From positions 7,581,026 through 7,645,025 of the forward strand of contig OX421499.1 in assembly GCA_949126835.1 (NCBI GenBank): a stretch of DNA of 64,000 nucleotides, read 5' to 3'. A program made the translations under genes and the position numbers. The stretch is from Anisus vortex (Eukaryota; Mollusca; Gastropoda; Planorbidae). Each line of letters starts with the position of its first letter. Within the stretch, counting starts at the first letter, position 1. The notes beneath the pieces are model-generated. The model searched no databases. It saw only the letters and a program-made list of their open reading frames with translations, and was not told where the DNA came from. Below, one piece after another: positions 11,914 to 21,500 of this stretch.

Positions 11914-13086
11914 TACTTAACTTAGACTTAGACACTGACTTAGAACTTAGACACTTAAATTTTAGTGAAATAAATTTAATGAATAGTCAGAATAATCTGA
12001 GAATTTATAATAATATATATGAATTATATGACTAGGATTTAGACTTAGGCTACTTGACTTAGTATTTTAGTTAGTTGTAGGCAATGTAGGATAAAACTAT
12101 AAAACTAAAATTAATATTAATAGTCAATAGAATATTAATAGATCTAGAATCTAGACTAGATTAGATAATAGTATAATACTGATAATAATTTAAATTAATA
12201 ATAGGGATAGGAACGTGTTAAGAGATACTATGATTATGATGAAATTACATGAAGTGTGTAAACGGCATTTATAAGACTAAGAATACGGATGTTGACACTC
12301 ACTCTATACTTTATAGCCAATTCAATTAGATATTTAAAGAAATATTGTATGTCTCTACAAAGAGAAACTGAAGTGAAATGTTTACATCGCCATTAAAAAA
12401 AAAAAGAAAGAAAATGTGACACATTCATTTACCTTTCAAAAAAGAAGAGCCACTTTGTTATTTGAAAAAAAAAGTGCACCAAACAAAACAGTAACAAAAA
12501 TAAGAGTAAGGGCGAAGGTGCGGGGTCAGGGGGGGGGGTGCTTTTGTGAAGACTGTGAGTGTGTGGCAATAGTATTACATAGGTGGGTTTGACTTGTCAA
12601 ACATTATGTTGGCATTCAATTGGATGTTCCTAAATTAATATAGTAATAGGCCTAAATTCAGTAGTGTCCGTGAGGCGCGTAGCACATGTATAGGCTAGTC
12701 AACAGATAGTCATATTTATATATAGTCTTTCCTAACCGCTTATGCAGGCTAGTTTAGGATCTTCTAATAATTGGGATAACGACGGCTTTCTAAATAGAAA
12801 AAGTAAAAGCTTTTATCATACAGTGACTAATTATATATGCAGCTTAGTATATAGGCCTAATTCTAGACTCTGTAGATGTTAGGCCGCATAGGCTTTTAAA
12901 ATACCCAACACGAGAGTTAGAATCTATAGCCTATGATTTAATTTTATTTTCAATTGTGTGGGCATCTTTAGCAAAATTCTTGCAACGAATTTTCGGGTCA
13001 CTCATTTTCTAGACCGATAAGCAGAAAGCCAGCGTGCTAAATATCTTTTTTAATTAGCTTTTGGAGAGTAGGCCAGATATGAACTC
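11914..13086. other. Intergenic, no gene recognised
   Basis: AT-rich, with a G run near 12527 and many TAGGCCTA-like words. No coding or RNA feature could be supported. Confidence 0.5.
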
Positions 13087-13329
13087 TCATTTAATTAAGA
13101 GCAGATAGTAGGTCTCGTTGTGCCCTAAACGCAGACCACGCTGTTCCTCCTCGTCCTTCACGAAGTAGGCTATGTGTGTACAGCTGTCTAAAGCAAGAAC
13201 GTCTTTTCCGATGGCAACCGCCTGTACATTAGATTGCTTTTCAACGAGCCATTGTTTGAGAAATGGGGATTGGGTTTGTTTAACGGGACTTCCTTCAAAG
13301 ACCAGAACATAAAAGCAATCTCCAGCCCG
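13087..13329 (-). pseudogene. Unassigned coding-like exon, last 80 codons plus stop
   Basis: After a CCCCAG acceptor-like site the minus strand is open for 80 codons to a TGA at 13087-13089, with protein-like composition and few low-complexity residues: RAGDCFYVLVFEGSPVKQ near the start, VQAVAIGKDVLALDSCTHIA in the middle, NETYYLLLIK at the end. It has no Met start, so it would be a terminal exon or a gene relic. I do not recognise the family. It sits in repeat-rich intergenic DNA between ANKRD27 and SYNRG, with no clear partner exons. It could be a retroposed or decayed gene fragment, or part of an unknown transposon. Confidence 0.4.
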
Positions 13330-13446
13330 CTGGGGTCCAGGGGCGCACTCATCCGCATGTGCAAGGCGGAGCCTTTATTTGCGTCCTGAGACTAAAGTTT
13401 AAACTCTGTCTTCAAGACTAAAAATATCAAACATGGAACTTGCCCG

Positions 13447-13606
13447 CAGTGCCCTCACATGGAAGGGGGCGGCAGAGGGAACATGTGCCCTGGGGGCGAC
13501 ACTTCTAAGGGCGGCAAATATAGGCCTAGTCCAAATATTGCACTAAAAAAAAGCAGTAACAATATGTAAGGGGGCGTCTCTGAAACTTTTGCCCTGGGGC
13601 GCTATA
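13447..13606. mobile_element. MITE, CAGTGCCCTCACA family
   Basis: Same sequence pattern as 14275-14464: CAGTGCCCTCACAT..., GGGGCGGCA, GAAACTTTTGCCCTGGGGCG. The right terminus is less clear. Confidence 0.65.
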
Positions 13607-13896
13607 TAGGCCTCTAGGTTTGTGTGGGCTCTGCTTGCCCGTCGTAACGATAAGGTAAAAATATGAGCACCCGTTTAGATGTTCCAGCTCACGTTCAATA
13701 TCACAATCAAAGAAAGTATCTGCGAAGTTGTTCGTCATATTGCCCAGCATGGTTAATGTGCACTCATTTTAAGGTTTATGGTTTATTGTGTTCTCATTGC
13801 AATAGCTGGGCCTTGAAGAGAGTCCCAATTTTATCGTCAATACTATAGGGGCCTAACCTCCCTTGGTGAGGAACAAGACTCTGTATGTTGCAGATC

Positions 13897-13954
13897 CATG
13901 CATGGCTTAATCCTTGAGACCAGCATAAGACTACGCTGGCAGGATCAACCAGAT
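13897..13954 (-). pseudogene. 18S rRNA 5'-end fragment, diverged
   Basis: Reverse complement matches the first ~57 nt of eukaryotic 18S rRNA (GGTTGATCCTGCCAG near its start, TTAAGCCATGCATG at its end) with several substitutions. The rest of the 18S gene is absent. Confidence 0.85.
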
Positions 13955-14274
13955 TACCTACGTTTCGTTTACATACGCCAATCTAGAGACGTTTGAAAGT
14001 GCCGCTGGCCTTGTGACATTCGACTACTCACAACCCTGAGCAGAAAGGATCCCCGTGACCTTCCCGGCTTTAACCACATGCACTTTCTTTATGGAGGTCA
14101 ACCAGGAGAACTACCGGTAGGCTCGACCACCCAACGCGCAATGTAAGTCTTCCATCTCGATAAACATTGTATTTCGTTTCGCTAATCCTGGTGCCCGTTT
14201 CGAGGGCCAGGTTTCTACGAGACCAATGATCGAGAATACCTGTGCCGCACGGACCTGTTACTAATGTACAATCG

Positions 14275-14464
14275 CAGTGCCCTCACATAGGAGGGGGTGT
14301 CAGAGGAGGGCATATGCCCGGGCGCGCAGTTCCAGGGGGGGAGGGGCGGCAAAATATGTAGTCTAAATATAGAAAATATAGCACTAAACAAGCAGTCACA
14401 GTATGCAAGGGGGCGGCGCTGAAACTTTTGCCCTGGGGCGCCACATAAGCTTGTAAAGGCACTG
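14275..14464. mobile_element. hAT-type MITE inside the rDNA-like repeat
   Basis: CAGTGCC...GGCACTG ends; flanks TACAATCG (14267-14274) and TACAAGCG (14465-14472) are an 8-bp duplication with one mismatch. The paralogous repeat at 52.9 kb has a single uninterrupted TACAAGCG, which is the empty site. Confidence 0.88.
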
Positions 14465-14820
14465 TACAAGCGTAACAAGCAATACACTTTGAACACCCCC
14501 AGGCATAAGCTTATTCTTCGGTCCCAGGGAGATGAAGGACAAGCACGCTGACCCATAGACCTAGAGGTAAACCCCACACGATCGTGATCTAATTCTAAGT
14601 CGTCGTAATGCTGCCGTGGAAACCATCGATCATGTCGTGAAAGCCTCGCCGCTCCATCGAGACTAGCCTCGTTGCCCCTCCAAGGGTAATTAACACACTA
14701 TTCGTACTGCCACATTAAGACGAAACGTGGGTTGCAATCCCCTTTTATTTTCATATATCATTTTATAATTCCCCTTCTTCTTCTTCGTTCTCCAAAGTTA
14801 TTGATTTAGAAGATTTAGAC

Positions 14821-15627
14821 CAGGGGTTTCCAAACTACGGCCCGCGGGACAGATGCGACCCGCAAGGCCCTCTCATCCGGCCCTTGGAGACCCTTTTATT
14901 TACCAGAAATGTCTACTATTTTGGCATCCAGGAAACAATTTCACAATTCCTACTAATGTGTAGTGTATCAATGTTTTATTAAATAACAAGCTACATTGCC
15001 CGGCGTTGCCCGGGTGAAAAAAAAAACAGGACTGTATAAGGTGCAAATTGTATAAACTACAATAAAAAGAAAACTATAAATCTAATATTTAAATTATATT
15101 TTTTTACTGAAGACTTTTAGGAAAGTAATTTAAAATAAATATTGTAATCGGGTAAAAAAATAGGCAAGTTTTTTTATTTAACAAAATTTAAATTGCCCGT
15201 AGATTTACAATGTCGTTTGTTTTTAAAAGTTAGAAAAAAAATTGTACAAAAAAAGTATAGTCTAACTGGAGAATCGAACCTGGGTCGCCCCCATAGCAGT
15301 CCGCTACGTTAACCACTGAGCTAACGAAGGTACATGTCCGATGTGAAAAAATATTATACAGTATATAGACCTAGGCCTAAATAGGTCAGTGACACTAACT
15401 CACGTGTTTTCAAATTGACCAATGGGGATCCGTGGGGACACAAACACGATCTTTCTTTTTTTATATATATAGATAACTGAATAAAATCATATTAAACAAA
15501 TAATTAAAAACAACATCCATGTTTTGATTCTTTTTTTTTATTTTTGGACCTCGAGTGTGGGGTCGGCCCCCGAACTACTGTTTGATAGTTAATGCGGCTC
15601 TCGGGCTGAAAAGTTTGGAGACCCCTG
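14821..15627. mobile_element. hAT-type element, 807 bp, perfect 8-bp TSD
   Basis: CAGGGGTTTCCAAACTACGG...GTTTGGAGACCCCTG, flanked by ATTTAGAC (14813-14820, 15628-15635). It holds a family C SINE (14987-15472) and interrupts an open frame (15628-16005). Confidence 0.93.
14987..15472 (-). mobile_element. tRNA-derived SINE, family C
   Basis: On the minus strand a tRNA-like head (TTAGCTCAGTGGTTAACG, box B GGTTCGATTC) is followed by a body ending in CCGGGCAACGCCGGGCAATG. Related copies: 22050-22296 and 38992-39628. Nested in the hAT element. Confidence 0.75.
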
Positions 15628-16005
15628 ATTTAGACTATAAGTCCTATATTTGTAATGAACTGCTCCGTGGCTGTCAGTTGCTCCAGTCCACCATACAGTT
15701 TGTCCTTGAAGGTAGCTTCCTGGGGCCATATGGCTGACCGGGTAGAGTGGTACAGGGGGTAGATTTGAAGGACATGTTCCGCATTTTCGGGAGCTGTCCC
15801 ACGGGGCACATTTCACTTGCTCCATATAATAGTTCCCTTCTGTGCCATGAAATGCCATGCTATTTTTTTCCTCTACATCTGACAACCAGCCAATATCTAT
15901 CAACTTCATGATATGCATAACACTGAAATGACATCCTGCGTCATCTTTTGAGAAAACTAGCTCAGGTGTTTCAGATGTAATACAAAACAAGCGTGACTCT
16001 CTTGG
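15628..16005 (-). pseudogene. Unassigned coding-like fragment cut by a hAT insertion
   Basis: The minus strand is open for 126 codons with protein-like composition; segments include ETPELVFSKDDAGCHFSV, MKLIDIGWLSDVEEKNSM, VKCAPWDSSRKCGTC and GSYLQGQTVWWTGATD. No ATG lies near its 5' end, so it would be an internal or terminal exon. The hAT element at 14821-15627 enters at the 3' end; beyond it the same frame runs four more codons (CTT CTA AAT CAA) to a TAA at 14798-14800, so the insertion fell just before the stop. I do not recognise the protein. It may be a gene relic or part of a transposon. Confidence 0.4.
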
Positions 16006-17050
16006 TTATAACCATAGACATAGTTACAGTTGTGTCAAAGACTGCATGAAGTCCTAACTCTTACTGTGTGATCAAATTTTCTGTAGAAGCAGGCTCCAAT
16101 TTCTGAGCAGTCCCAGCAACCAGATCAGATCCGGATTGTTGTTAAATCTCCTAGGTTCATAAAGCGATTTTTGGTTTTACGCAGCTGATGTCGTGCTAAA
16201 TAAAAATTAAGCATCATATTACGCATAATGGATAACTATTTGACAAGATCTTCAACTTAGTTTTTCTACTTTTTGTCCAATCTAGACGGTTTGGACCACT
16301 TCTAATTTCTTTTCGGTCTTTTCCCCACTATAAGCTTATTTACTAGTTTTTCTGCAGCTTTTCTTTTCTCCCAGATCCAGAAACTGCTTTATCCATGACA
16401 CTCCACTATCATCAGGTCTAGTCAAAATATTCACTTCTAGGCAGACAGACCATCTTCACAAAGAGCCACACACGGACCATGTTATTAACTTAACAGTATT
16501 CACTTCAGGTCCATTTCCCGCTACCTGCTGTCTCCAAGCATTTTACACTTTTTGGATTATTTGTTGGCTTATAATGTAGCCATTTGGTATTGAGACAGCA
16601 GATTCGTTATGTCCTCTGTCAGTTGTGCGTAAAAGCGCGATCATGATCATGTGTTGAGAATCTAACAGATCTAGCCAACCAGGCAGTCGAGGGTGTGTGG
16701 TTCTCATTATTTGTAGCCTAAGAGGCGCGATCGTGGAGATCAGGCTGCATCTAGATTCTAGATCAACCACAGGGGGAGCATTGATAGACAGAAGTAAGCT
16801 AGAAAAGGGTTAGTAAATAAGAATGAGAGAGAATGTTGGGGCTGGGTTAATGAAACTTGACATAATTGTTCTTCACTTTGCTCTGGCTTTGGCGAGGGGC
16901 AGCCTTTTCCCAGAAGTCCAGTTATTCCGTTGGGCATTCATCAATCGCACCTGAATGGATCTATGTTGAAACAGGGAGACCAGTACACAAATAACAGGAG
17001 TACTTACATGAATGTGTCCATTCAGACACATTTAATTTAGGTAGGAGAGG
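16006..17050. other. Intergenic, no gene supported
   Basis: Short minus-strand open stretches lie around 16090-16200, but I cannot join them to 15628-16005 with confidence. Nothing else recognised. Confidence 0.4.
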
Positions 17051-17572
17051 TCATGTTACAGAATAGCCATTGAGTTGTATTGTGGAGGTGTTATAATGTC
17101 TAAAAAAACTGACGAGCCCTAAGGGCTCTTTAGTCCAGGGCGTAACGTTTAGGGTTGAGCTCAGGGGGGGGGGGGCACTCCAAAGCTCTGTCCGGGCTCC
17201 AGCAAGACCATCGTAAATACTTACGGTGGTCTTGGCTACAGCCACCCCAAGACACGCAGAAGGCGTATCGTGCCGTGTTACAGGGACGGTTTCCGCAGCA
17301 CAGCGATTGTTCACTGCGGTTCCCCTAGGATCATTATCGTGGTCGCTCGCCCGTATGCCTGCAATGTTACCCGGTAACACAAATCCTATACTATAGGCAC
17401 AGGCATCCAGGCACCGGGTGGCTGATGCGTCCCTTGCTTCCTCCCCACCGAGACCCCATGTTCTTTCGGCAGTGCAATGGGTCTCGGACCCGCAGCGGGA
17501 GCTGTGCCCCATTTCCCGCCGGTGTAATCTTAATGGGATCGGTCTACACACTTCGCCAGCTTTGAGGCCCAT
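17051..17572 (-). other. GC-rich segment with a 173-codon open frame, unclassified
   Basis: Sharply GC-richer than its surroundings. The minus strand is open for 173 codons (starts MGLKAGEVCRPIPLRLHRRE; rich in Arg, Ala, Thr, Cys). A frame free of stops is easier to get in GC-rich DNA, so this may be a repeat (for example the 5' part of a retroelement or spacer DNA) and not a gene. No domain recognised. Confidence 0.3.
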
Positions 17573-17699
17573 GGGTACAGAAGTGATATTGTAGAGGTAG
17601 AACTTGGTAGCCTAGGCCTACATCTGGACAGTCTCTATCTCTAGGCTAGTTTTAATAACAGGAGAGGCCTTACATTATGCGCATCACTGCTACTCATCT

Positions 17700-18060
17700 C
17701 TCCTTGTTTTTTTCTTGAAAAGGCCCTTTTTTTTTTCTTCTTGAAATAACCCCACTGTTTTCTTGAAAGTGGTCCCACTGTTTTTTAAAGAGCCCAAATT
17801 TTATTATTGTGAAGGCCCCACTTTTGATCGTTTGAAAATGTCACACGTTTTTATTCTGACAAAGGCCCAACTATTTTTTTTATATTGAAATATGTTGTGA
17901 AATGTTTATGTGCCTACGCACATTTTGTTCTTGAAAAAGCCCTAGTTTGTTCTTGAAAATGGCATATCTTTTTTAAAAGAAGCGACTATTTTATTATTAG
18001 GTGCCTAAAATTAGTTTTTATTATAAAAAATCAACTCTTTTTTTTCTAAAAAAATAGACA
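17700..18060. repeat. Degenerate tandem repeat, TTGAAAAGGCCC-like unit
   Basis: The phrase TCTTGAAA(A)GGCCC followed by T-rich sequence recurs many times at irregular spacing of roughly 30-40 bp. An old decayed array. Confidence 0.5.
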
Positions 18061-18152
18061 CTTTCAGAAAAGTTCCCCCACCCCTCTCCACCACCGACTA
18101 CACAACTGTTTACATGACATTTCACTAATTTCGGTGCTAGTGTCACTGTCAT

Positions 18153-18405
18153 GACAAGCAGCTCAATACTGTGCATACACACACGAACATAACCAATCAG
18201 AGTTGAGTTCTCCCTATCCTCTATAACCTAACCGATACTAACTATTACCAAAAAAAACTACAAAGCCATCCCTAACCTACCTATTTAAACTAACCGATAC
18301 TAACTATTTATCACTAAGTCTATCGGGTCCGAATAGCCACTTCGATAAATTAAAGCTCTGATGTAGTATGTTCGTGTGTGTACGCACGGTATTTAGCTGC
18401 TTGTC
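18153..18405. mobile_element. Inverted-repeat element 118 bp upstream of the SYNRG start
   Basis: About 40-bp inverted repeats beginning GACAAGCAGCT (18153-18192 and 18366-18405), sharing ACACACACGAACATA. The centre has two AACCGATACTAACTATT direct repeats. Its position suggests it lies in the SYNRG promoter or 5' UTR. Confidence 0.7.
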
Positions 18406-18523
18406 TGCTTTTATGAGACATTCTACATCCTGAAATTTCGGTCACCGAAGTCACGAATGCGTCATCTAAATGTTACGGTAATTTTCGATAAGATCAGGTT
18501 TGTGTGACAAATCGAGCCTGAAA

Positions 18524-21500
18524 ATGGCCGACAATAGGTAATGAATACTTTATTCTGTCTATTTTCTTTAATACTTCAAACATTATGTTGTCGTTTAAAA
18601 CAATAAACATATTATTATCCCTCCAATGTTAAATTACTTTCTTTTTTTTATAATATAATTAAGGATGATTCTGAGTTTGCGTAGGCTTAATTAAATTTGT
18701 ATTTTTTTCTCTATCTGTAAATGTAAGTAAATGTAAATCCTACGAAATTAAAAAAGTAGGAGTAGTTTCTAATTCTAAGTAAGTAAAAATAATGTTATTT
18801 ACTAGTAAAGTCGTTGTAATCTATTTAAACTAATGTAGTTATCTGAAAGTTTGTAATTTACTAGAGAGGCTAAAAACACAATTTAAAGACTCGTTTTTGT
18901 ATAGGGTTAGGCCTATCTAAAATTATTAAATTAAAATAATATGTATAGAGTATTGAGTATAGTATAGAGTATAGAATAGTATAGATAGTTAATCATGTAG
19001 ATTGTAGCCTATAAAGTTTTATAAACTATAAATTTACTATAAAAGTAAAAGTCTAGACTAGAGTCTAGAATAGTCTAGATCTATAATTCTATATATTATA
19101 TTTATATATAAATTATAATAAATATATAATATATAACTATAGATTCTAATTCTATACTCCTATAGTTTTCCTATACTATAGGCCTAAGTAGGCTAATAAG
19201 TCTAATCTATTAAATACTATAGTCTATAGTTTATACTATAGCCTACTAGTTACTAGTATACTTATATTTATAAATTTATAGTCTATAACTATAACTGTAT
19301 AACTATAATATAATATAGGTATAGGTAGGCCTATACTATAGTATAGACTACCTACCTATAATTTTAATAATAAATAATTATACTCCTATATAATTATAAT
19401 TCCTATAATCCTATAGGCCTAATCTATACAAGATTTTGAATTGCCAATTTGGGGTCTTTTGCATTAAATGTACAGTTGTAGTAGGCCTTCTTGACTTATT
19501 ATAATTGCTAGAGTTTAGTTATAAAACAGTCCCGCCAAACATTTAATATTAAAAACTCTTTAAAAAAAACAGTTCAAAAGATATGGATAGTTGTACAAAG
19601 ACTGCTACATTTTACTAGCCTTTTGAATATATTTCTCTTTAAATATTGTAAAGATATTGATGTTTTTCCATAAATCTAGGTTTAATCAAATGTCAGGATT
19701 TGCTGGTAGTGGCTATCAAATTGGTAAGCTGTTAGATTCTTAAAATAAGTAGGCCTATCCCATTTAGAGCAGTGCTCACAAAAGTTTGTGTGACCACAGC
19801 ATATAAAAATGTGTAACCAGCACAATGCTCAGTCTCAATGCTATCCCCAACTATTGTCAAGTATGTATCATAATTGGATACTCTCAGGGACATCCTCTAG
19901 ACCCCAGAACAAATATATTTTAATCCGGGACCTTTGATACCCCAACTCAGCCAGCATGTTAGTTTGAACTAGTAGTCTTATACATTTTCTTGTATGGTAA
20001 ATGGTATGATAGCGTGTGTGTCTGACCATTTTATAAGTATATTTCTGTGCTTGTGTACTAAGAGTTTCCATATAGTGTTTAAAATATTTTTGTCATTGAT
20101 GCTGAAAGAGGGAACGGAACATGTGAAGTCAGTAGTCAAATTAAATTTCCAATTGTTTGGATCAATAAAGGAATCTTATCTTCTAAAGCCTTGTAAATGT
20201 ATTTAATAATTATTTGAGTTTTATTTGCAAAGATCCATTCTTTTAACTTTTTTCCCTTTGCCTGGGTCTCATGTCACAAACAACAGCTTTTCACACATTT
20301 AAATCTTGAGCTAGCTTCTCAAGCTTTCTTAAATTTTGTCATATTAAACAGGTGTGTCTGCTTGCAAATCACATCTCCAGGCAATGTTTTGGTTTGTTTT
20401 GTCCTACATTCTGTGGGTCAGTCCTTGTACTGCATGAGCTCTTTTCCTAGTACTTTAGATAGTTTTAAAACACTGAATCACAATTATAATCCTAAAAGTG
20501 GAATTTGTATAAATATTTAACACCTAAAAATGACTGTGACTGAAGACATAACAAAATAAAACCACTAGTCAGGCATTATAACTATTTGTTTTAAAGGCCA
20601 GCAGAACCATGCCATGAATGGTGTACCAGGAATCACACCTTATATGCCAACTGGCATGACCATGAATCCCATGATGCAACAGCAAATGTTGATGAACCCT
20701 GGGATGAGATTTCCAATGCAGGTTTGTTATACACCATCTGAGTTTTTTTTTTTTAATGTTTTTGTTTACATAAAGGAGAATTAGTACTAAGATACAATTA
20801 TTGTAACAAAAAATAATTCAGTAGCTATGTTGTTAAGGAATCCTTAACTCCTCTTGTTTTGGGGAAAATAAGTTTTTTTTAAGAACTTAAAAATTTCAGT
20901 GAAAAAAGAAATTCAATTACCCATTAATATTAGGACTTTTTACTAATATTAAGATCTGTTGCTTTATAATTTACAAAACAAGTTTGGGAACTGTTTGTGA
21001 AAAGTAAGGAATTTTGAAATTACTTTTAAGTAGGAACCCTGTGTGATAACATTTTAGTGTTGTAAACTGTATTATTGAGCATGAAATGCATTTCTCTCCA
21101 TTCTAGGCCATGCACATGGGACCTCCAAATGCTCAACCACCTCCTTACAGTTCCCATGTTGCCAGCAATATACCTACAGCCAACAGTCAGCAGCCGAGGT
21201 GTGTTGCCAGCAATATACCTACAGCCAACAGTCAGCAGCCAAGGTGTGTATTTATTAAACTAATACAATGATGATACATCATCAATATAATATAACGGTT
21301 TAAAAAAAAAAAGATACAGTGCTGGCTAAATCCGCTTGTTACGTGGGTTTTTAAATTACTGGCTGCAGTGGGCAGTCCATTACCTTCCCCATAAAATCTG
21401 TACGCAGCGTAAATTTAAAGTAGACATATGACACTTCCATACAAAAAAGGCTTGAACAGGTTAAATATTTATTAAATTAAGAAAGAAACTAAGATTGGCA

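Larger units (their letters stand above)
13660..14720 (-). repeat. rDNA-chimeric repeat, copy 1 (interrupted)
   Basis: Homologous in order to 52370-53160: a non-rRNA flank (TTCCAGCTCACGTTCAATA), a diverged 18S 5' fragment at 13897-13954, then spacer-like sequence sharing GGTTTCTACGAGACCAA and GTGCCGCACGGACCT. The MITE at 14275-14464 interrupts it. The left and right limits are approximate. Confidence 0.7.

Noticed and set aside
16090..16230. Further exon of the orphan minus-strand fragment at 15628-16005
   Set aside because: Short segments such as RHQLRKTKNRFMNLGDL and SDLVAGTAQKLEPAST are in different frames and could not be joined with consistent splice phases.
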